Origin: Bifidobacterium sp. ESL0682
Lineage (GTDB): Bacteria > Actinomycetota > Actinomycetes > Actinomycetales > Bifidobacteriaceae
Assembly: GCF_029392815.1 (NCBI RefSeq)
Contig: NZ_CP113942.1
Coordinates: forward strand, 1,488,001 to 1,552,000
DNA length: 64,000 nucleotides
Reading direction: 5' to 3'
Shown: piece after piece, positions 61,994 to 64,000 of the stretch
How the letters are laid out: every line of letters starts with the position of its first letter
Position numbering within the stretch: the stretch's first letter is position 1
Made by a program: the position numbers and the translations under genes
The notes under the pieces: generated by a model
The model's input: the letters and a program-made list of their open reading frames with translations, nothing else
Database searches by the model: none
Told to the model about the DNA's origin: nothing

Positions 61994-62769
61994 ATGGCAA
62001 GCAACGCTCCCATAGGCGTGTTCGATTCGGGGCTGGGCGGCATTTCCGTCGTACGTGAAATCCGCAAGGAAATGCCGGGCGAGCGAATCGTCTATTTCGG
62101 TGATTCCGCCAACGCACCATATGGCACCAAATCACCTGAAGAGGTCCGCAAACTTTCCTTCGCCATCGTCGAGCGATTCATCGCCATGGGCGTCAAAGCC
62201 ATCGTCATCGCCTGCAACACCGCGACCTCGGCTGCCGTAAACGATTTGCGCGCAACTTACGATCTGCCCATTATCAGCATGGAACCGGCGCTCAAAGTAG
62301 CGTGCGACCGCGGGCATGGCGAGCCGCAACGCGTCATCGTCGCCGCCACCCCGCTGACACTGCGAGAGAAAAATTCACCGCACTGATGAATCGTTTCAGC
62401 GCCACCAACACCATCTACCGTCAGCCTTGCCCTGACCTAGTGGAAATCGTGGAACATGACCAGCTTGAGGACCACGACCTCGTCATGCGCACCTTGCACC
62501 GTTATTTCGACAGCTACGATCTCGAATCCATCGACTCGGTGGTGCTCGGCTGCACGCATTTCGTCTTCTACCGTGATTATTTCCGCGAGCTGCTCCCCGC
62601 TTCCACCGCTATCATCGACGGCAACGAGGGCACTGCCCGGCATCTGCACGACCTGCTAGCCGCCGCCGACGAACTAGCAGCCCCAGATGCCGAAGGCAGC
62701 GTAACCTTGGAAAACTCAGACACCAGCGAGCGTATGGCCGCTCTGGCCGCTAAACGCCTTAATGCGTAA
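61994..62769 (+). CDS. murI: Glutamate racemase, frame broken near 62369
   Basis: Makes D-glutamate for peptidoglycan. About 258 residues if AAAAA at 62369-62373 is six A. First frame: [51 protein letters not shown] (catalytic Cys). Second frame after [32 protein letters not shown] with the second Cys. AGAGGAC precedes ATG 61994. Essential in most bacteria, so a sequencing error is likely. Confidence 0.9.
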
Positions 62770-62812
62770 AATACATCAACGCTTGCAACAAACCATATAG
62801 AGATCCAACGCC

Positions 62813-63145
62813 TTAAGCATCAACCAATACGCGGCCGCTGACCAGGCGGTTAAGGCTGACCTGCTGCTCAGCTGCTTCCATGGCCAATTCACGATGCTGC
62901 TCAGGAGTAACGCGCACCACAAATTTGCCTGAATAATGCTTGTCAGCTATTGGTTCTGGCACACTCTCGTCATTGGCTTCCATGTCTTCAACGGTCTGTG
63001 CCGTCAGATTGCAGATACCTTGAAAAGCCTCAACCTGGCTCTTGCTCAGCCAGGAAAGACTCGGGAATTCAACGACAGTACCCACAAATTCGCCATCGTC
63101 CGAACTCCAACTGACCCGATACGTGTAATGATGAATGTCTACCAT
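62813..63145 (-). CDS. hicB: HicB-type antitoxin
   Basis: 110 residues. N-terminal degraded RNase-H-like HicB fold (YRVSWSSDDGEFVGTVVEFP) and a C-terminal ribbon-helix-helix (KFVVRVTPEQHRELAMEAAE, SLNRLVSGRVL) that would bind DNA. Follows hicA by 10 bp. Neutralises HicA and represses the operon. Confidence 0.88.
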   Translation of the reverse strand: MVDIHHYTYRVSWSSDDGEFVGTVVEFPSLSWLSKSQVEAFQGICNLTAQTVEDMEANDESVPEPIADKHYSGKFVVRVTPEQHRELAMEAAEQQVSLNRLVSGRVLVDA

Positions 63146-63155
63146 TTATATCCTC

Positions 63156-63407
63156 TCAGCGTTTACCTTCAGTTAGCCTGCCGATAGCTTTCAATACCTG
63201 GCGTACTTGATATGGCTTTGCTAAACCATGCTCATTTTGAATATTCACTCGTGGGTCACCGGCCCACGGTGTCTTATAGACGCAATGACTCGTCGAATGT
63301 TGTCGCGGCTGTCCAAAATACGCCTCACACACCTTCTGCAAATCGGCATATCGTATCCCCTGCGGGCTACTGCGCATTCTCTGAACAATCTTCCCTATGT
63401 CTCCCAT
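63156..63407 (-). CDS. hicA: HicA-type mRNA interferase toxin
   Basis: 83 residues with the dsRBD-like HicA fold: IVQRMRSSPQGIRYADLQKV, the catalytic-His segment HSTSHCVYKTPW, and RQVLKAIGRL. Toxin first, antitoxin second, the usual hicAB order. Start ATG 63407 lies inside a 40 bp palindrome. Region more AT-rich than its neighbours, suggesting acquisition. Confidence 0.85.
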   Translation of the reverse strand: MGDIGKIVQRMRSSPQGIRYADLQKVCEAYFGQPRQHSTSHCVYKTPWAGDPRVNIQNEHGLAKPYQVRQVLKAIGRLTEGKR

Positions 63408-63444
63408 TGCTCTATGGTATCACTATTGATACTATAGAGCAATG
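63405..63444. promoter_or_regulatory. 40 bp near-perfect palindrome over the hicA start
   Basis: CATTGCTCTATGGTATCA (63405-63422), spacer CTAT, then TGATACTATAGAGCAATG (63427-63444): 18 bp arms with one mismatch. Includes the hicA start codon. Likely the HicB operator, or an mRNA hairpin hiding the hicA start. Confidence 0.85.
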
Positions 63445-63609
63445 CGCTCTTCTTCCGTTTACTACATTTTTGACATTCTTTAGCGTCACAAACAAGACAA
63501 AAAGATAGACCATGACCGAATGGAGACACTGGAACCAGGATGTCCGTAAGGCGGACGTATGCTCGGTTAACTAAGGATAATGACTACGGCACGAAGGAAA
63601 GGTGACGCA

Positions 63610-64000
63610 ATGACGAAAACCGCTTTGATCGATGTCGGTGGAGGCTTCCGTTCCATTTACGGGGCAGGCGTGATGGATCGGCTGATGGACAAAGGCATCG
63701 TGTTCGACAAGTGCTACGGCGTCTCTGCGGGCAGCGCGAACATGATCTCCTACATTTCCGGCCAGCGTGGTCGCACCTATAAGTTCTATACGGAATACGC
63801 CTTCCGCCCCGAATATGCCAGCGCCACCAACTTCTTCAAGCTGCATAATTACGCTAATCTGGACTATATCTACGGCACCCTGTCCAACTCCGACGGCGAA
63901 TATCCCGTCGACTACCCCGCCTTTGCCGCCTCACCCACCGAATTCACGGTGGTAGCCTGCGACGCACGCAATGGCTACGCACGCTATTTCGACAAGTCGG
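63610..64000 (+). CDS. Patatin-like phospholipase, partial (C-terminus outside window)
   Basis: 130 residues seen. DVGGGFRSIYGAGVMDRLMD is the oxyanion G-G-G-x-R region and CYGVSAGSANMIS the GxSxG nucleophile elbow; TEYAFRPEYASATNFF follows. The catalytic Asp would lie beyond the edge. Serine acyl-hydrolase acting on phospholipids or other lipid esters. AAGGAAAGGTG precedes the ATG at 63610. A short hairpin GTCCG/CGGAC lies upstream (63542-63556). Confidence 0.85.
   Translation, partial: MTKTALIDVGGGFRSIYGAGVMDRLMDKGIVFDKCYGVSAGSANMISYISGQRGRTYKFYTEYAFRPEYASATNFFKLHNYANLDYIYGTLSNSDGEYPVDYPAFAASPTEFTVVACDARNGYARYFDKS

Overview
The window is a 64 kb piece of an actinobacterial chromosome, most likely Bifidobacterium. 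Evidence: high-GC coding sequence, the actinobacterial division order dusB-ftsZ-sepF-yggT-divIVA, and single-copy actinobacterial families (DUF3052, DUF3107, the zincin-like DUF2342 protein, a YlbL-type Lon-domain protein, a UvrD2-type helicase). The genus is inferred; no rRNA is present.

Layout. 1-5 kb (minus strand): end of the division cluster, with Wag31/DivIVA (cut by the left edge), a small DivIVA-domain protein, YggT, SepF, FtsZ and a DusB-type dihydrouridine synthase. 5-8.4 kb: glyS (frameshifted), a thiamine-binding MTH1187-family protein and a LacI regulator. 8.6-10.3 kb: hipBA toxin-antitoxin locus with two palindromic operators. 10.3-16.7 kb: uppS, recO, a membrane-anchored alpha/beta hydrolase, a third DivIVA-like protein and an unknown membrane protein. 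16.94 kb: tRNA-Val(TAC).

16,992-50,471: a 33.5 kb siphovirus-type prophage in tRNA-Val, bounded by an identical 24 bp attL/attR core. Its leftward lysogeny arm is integrase, an unknown membrane-anchored protein, ImmA and repressor. A divergent switch with three CTCATTTGAG operators separates this arm from the rightward early genes: Cro-like, Xis-like, RusA, PD-(D/E)XK exonuclease, a Q-rich ssDNA-binding-like protein, a GTGAGG iteron cluster and a helicase-primase fusion. Late genes run from terS to tail fibre and end in a lysis cassette (small membrane proteins, GH25 endolysin, r1t-type holin). Two genes run against the late direction and look like lysogenic-conversion cargo: an AT-rich membrane protein between terS and terL, and a protein with ADP-ribosyltransferase-like motifs next to attR.

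50.8-64 kb: a glyA with a large internal deletion, DUF3052, YlbL, DUF2342, UvrD2, a degenerate APH-like kinase, DUF3107, a PHP phosphoesterase, a VKOR-family protein, dapF, murI, a hicAB locus with a 40 bp palindrome over the hicA start, and a patatin-like lipase cut by the right edge. Convergent gene pairs are separated by long perfect hairpin terminators.

Important caveat: about ten reading frames, several in conserved or essential genes (glyS, murI, uvrD2), are broken by small indels, mostly one base missing from a homopolymer run. This looks like sequencing error more than mass pseudogenisation. I give the reconstructed gene spans and flag each break.
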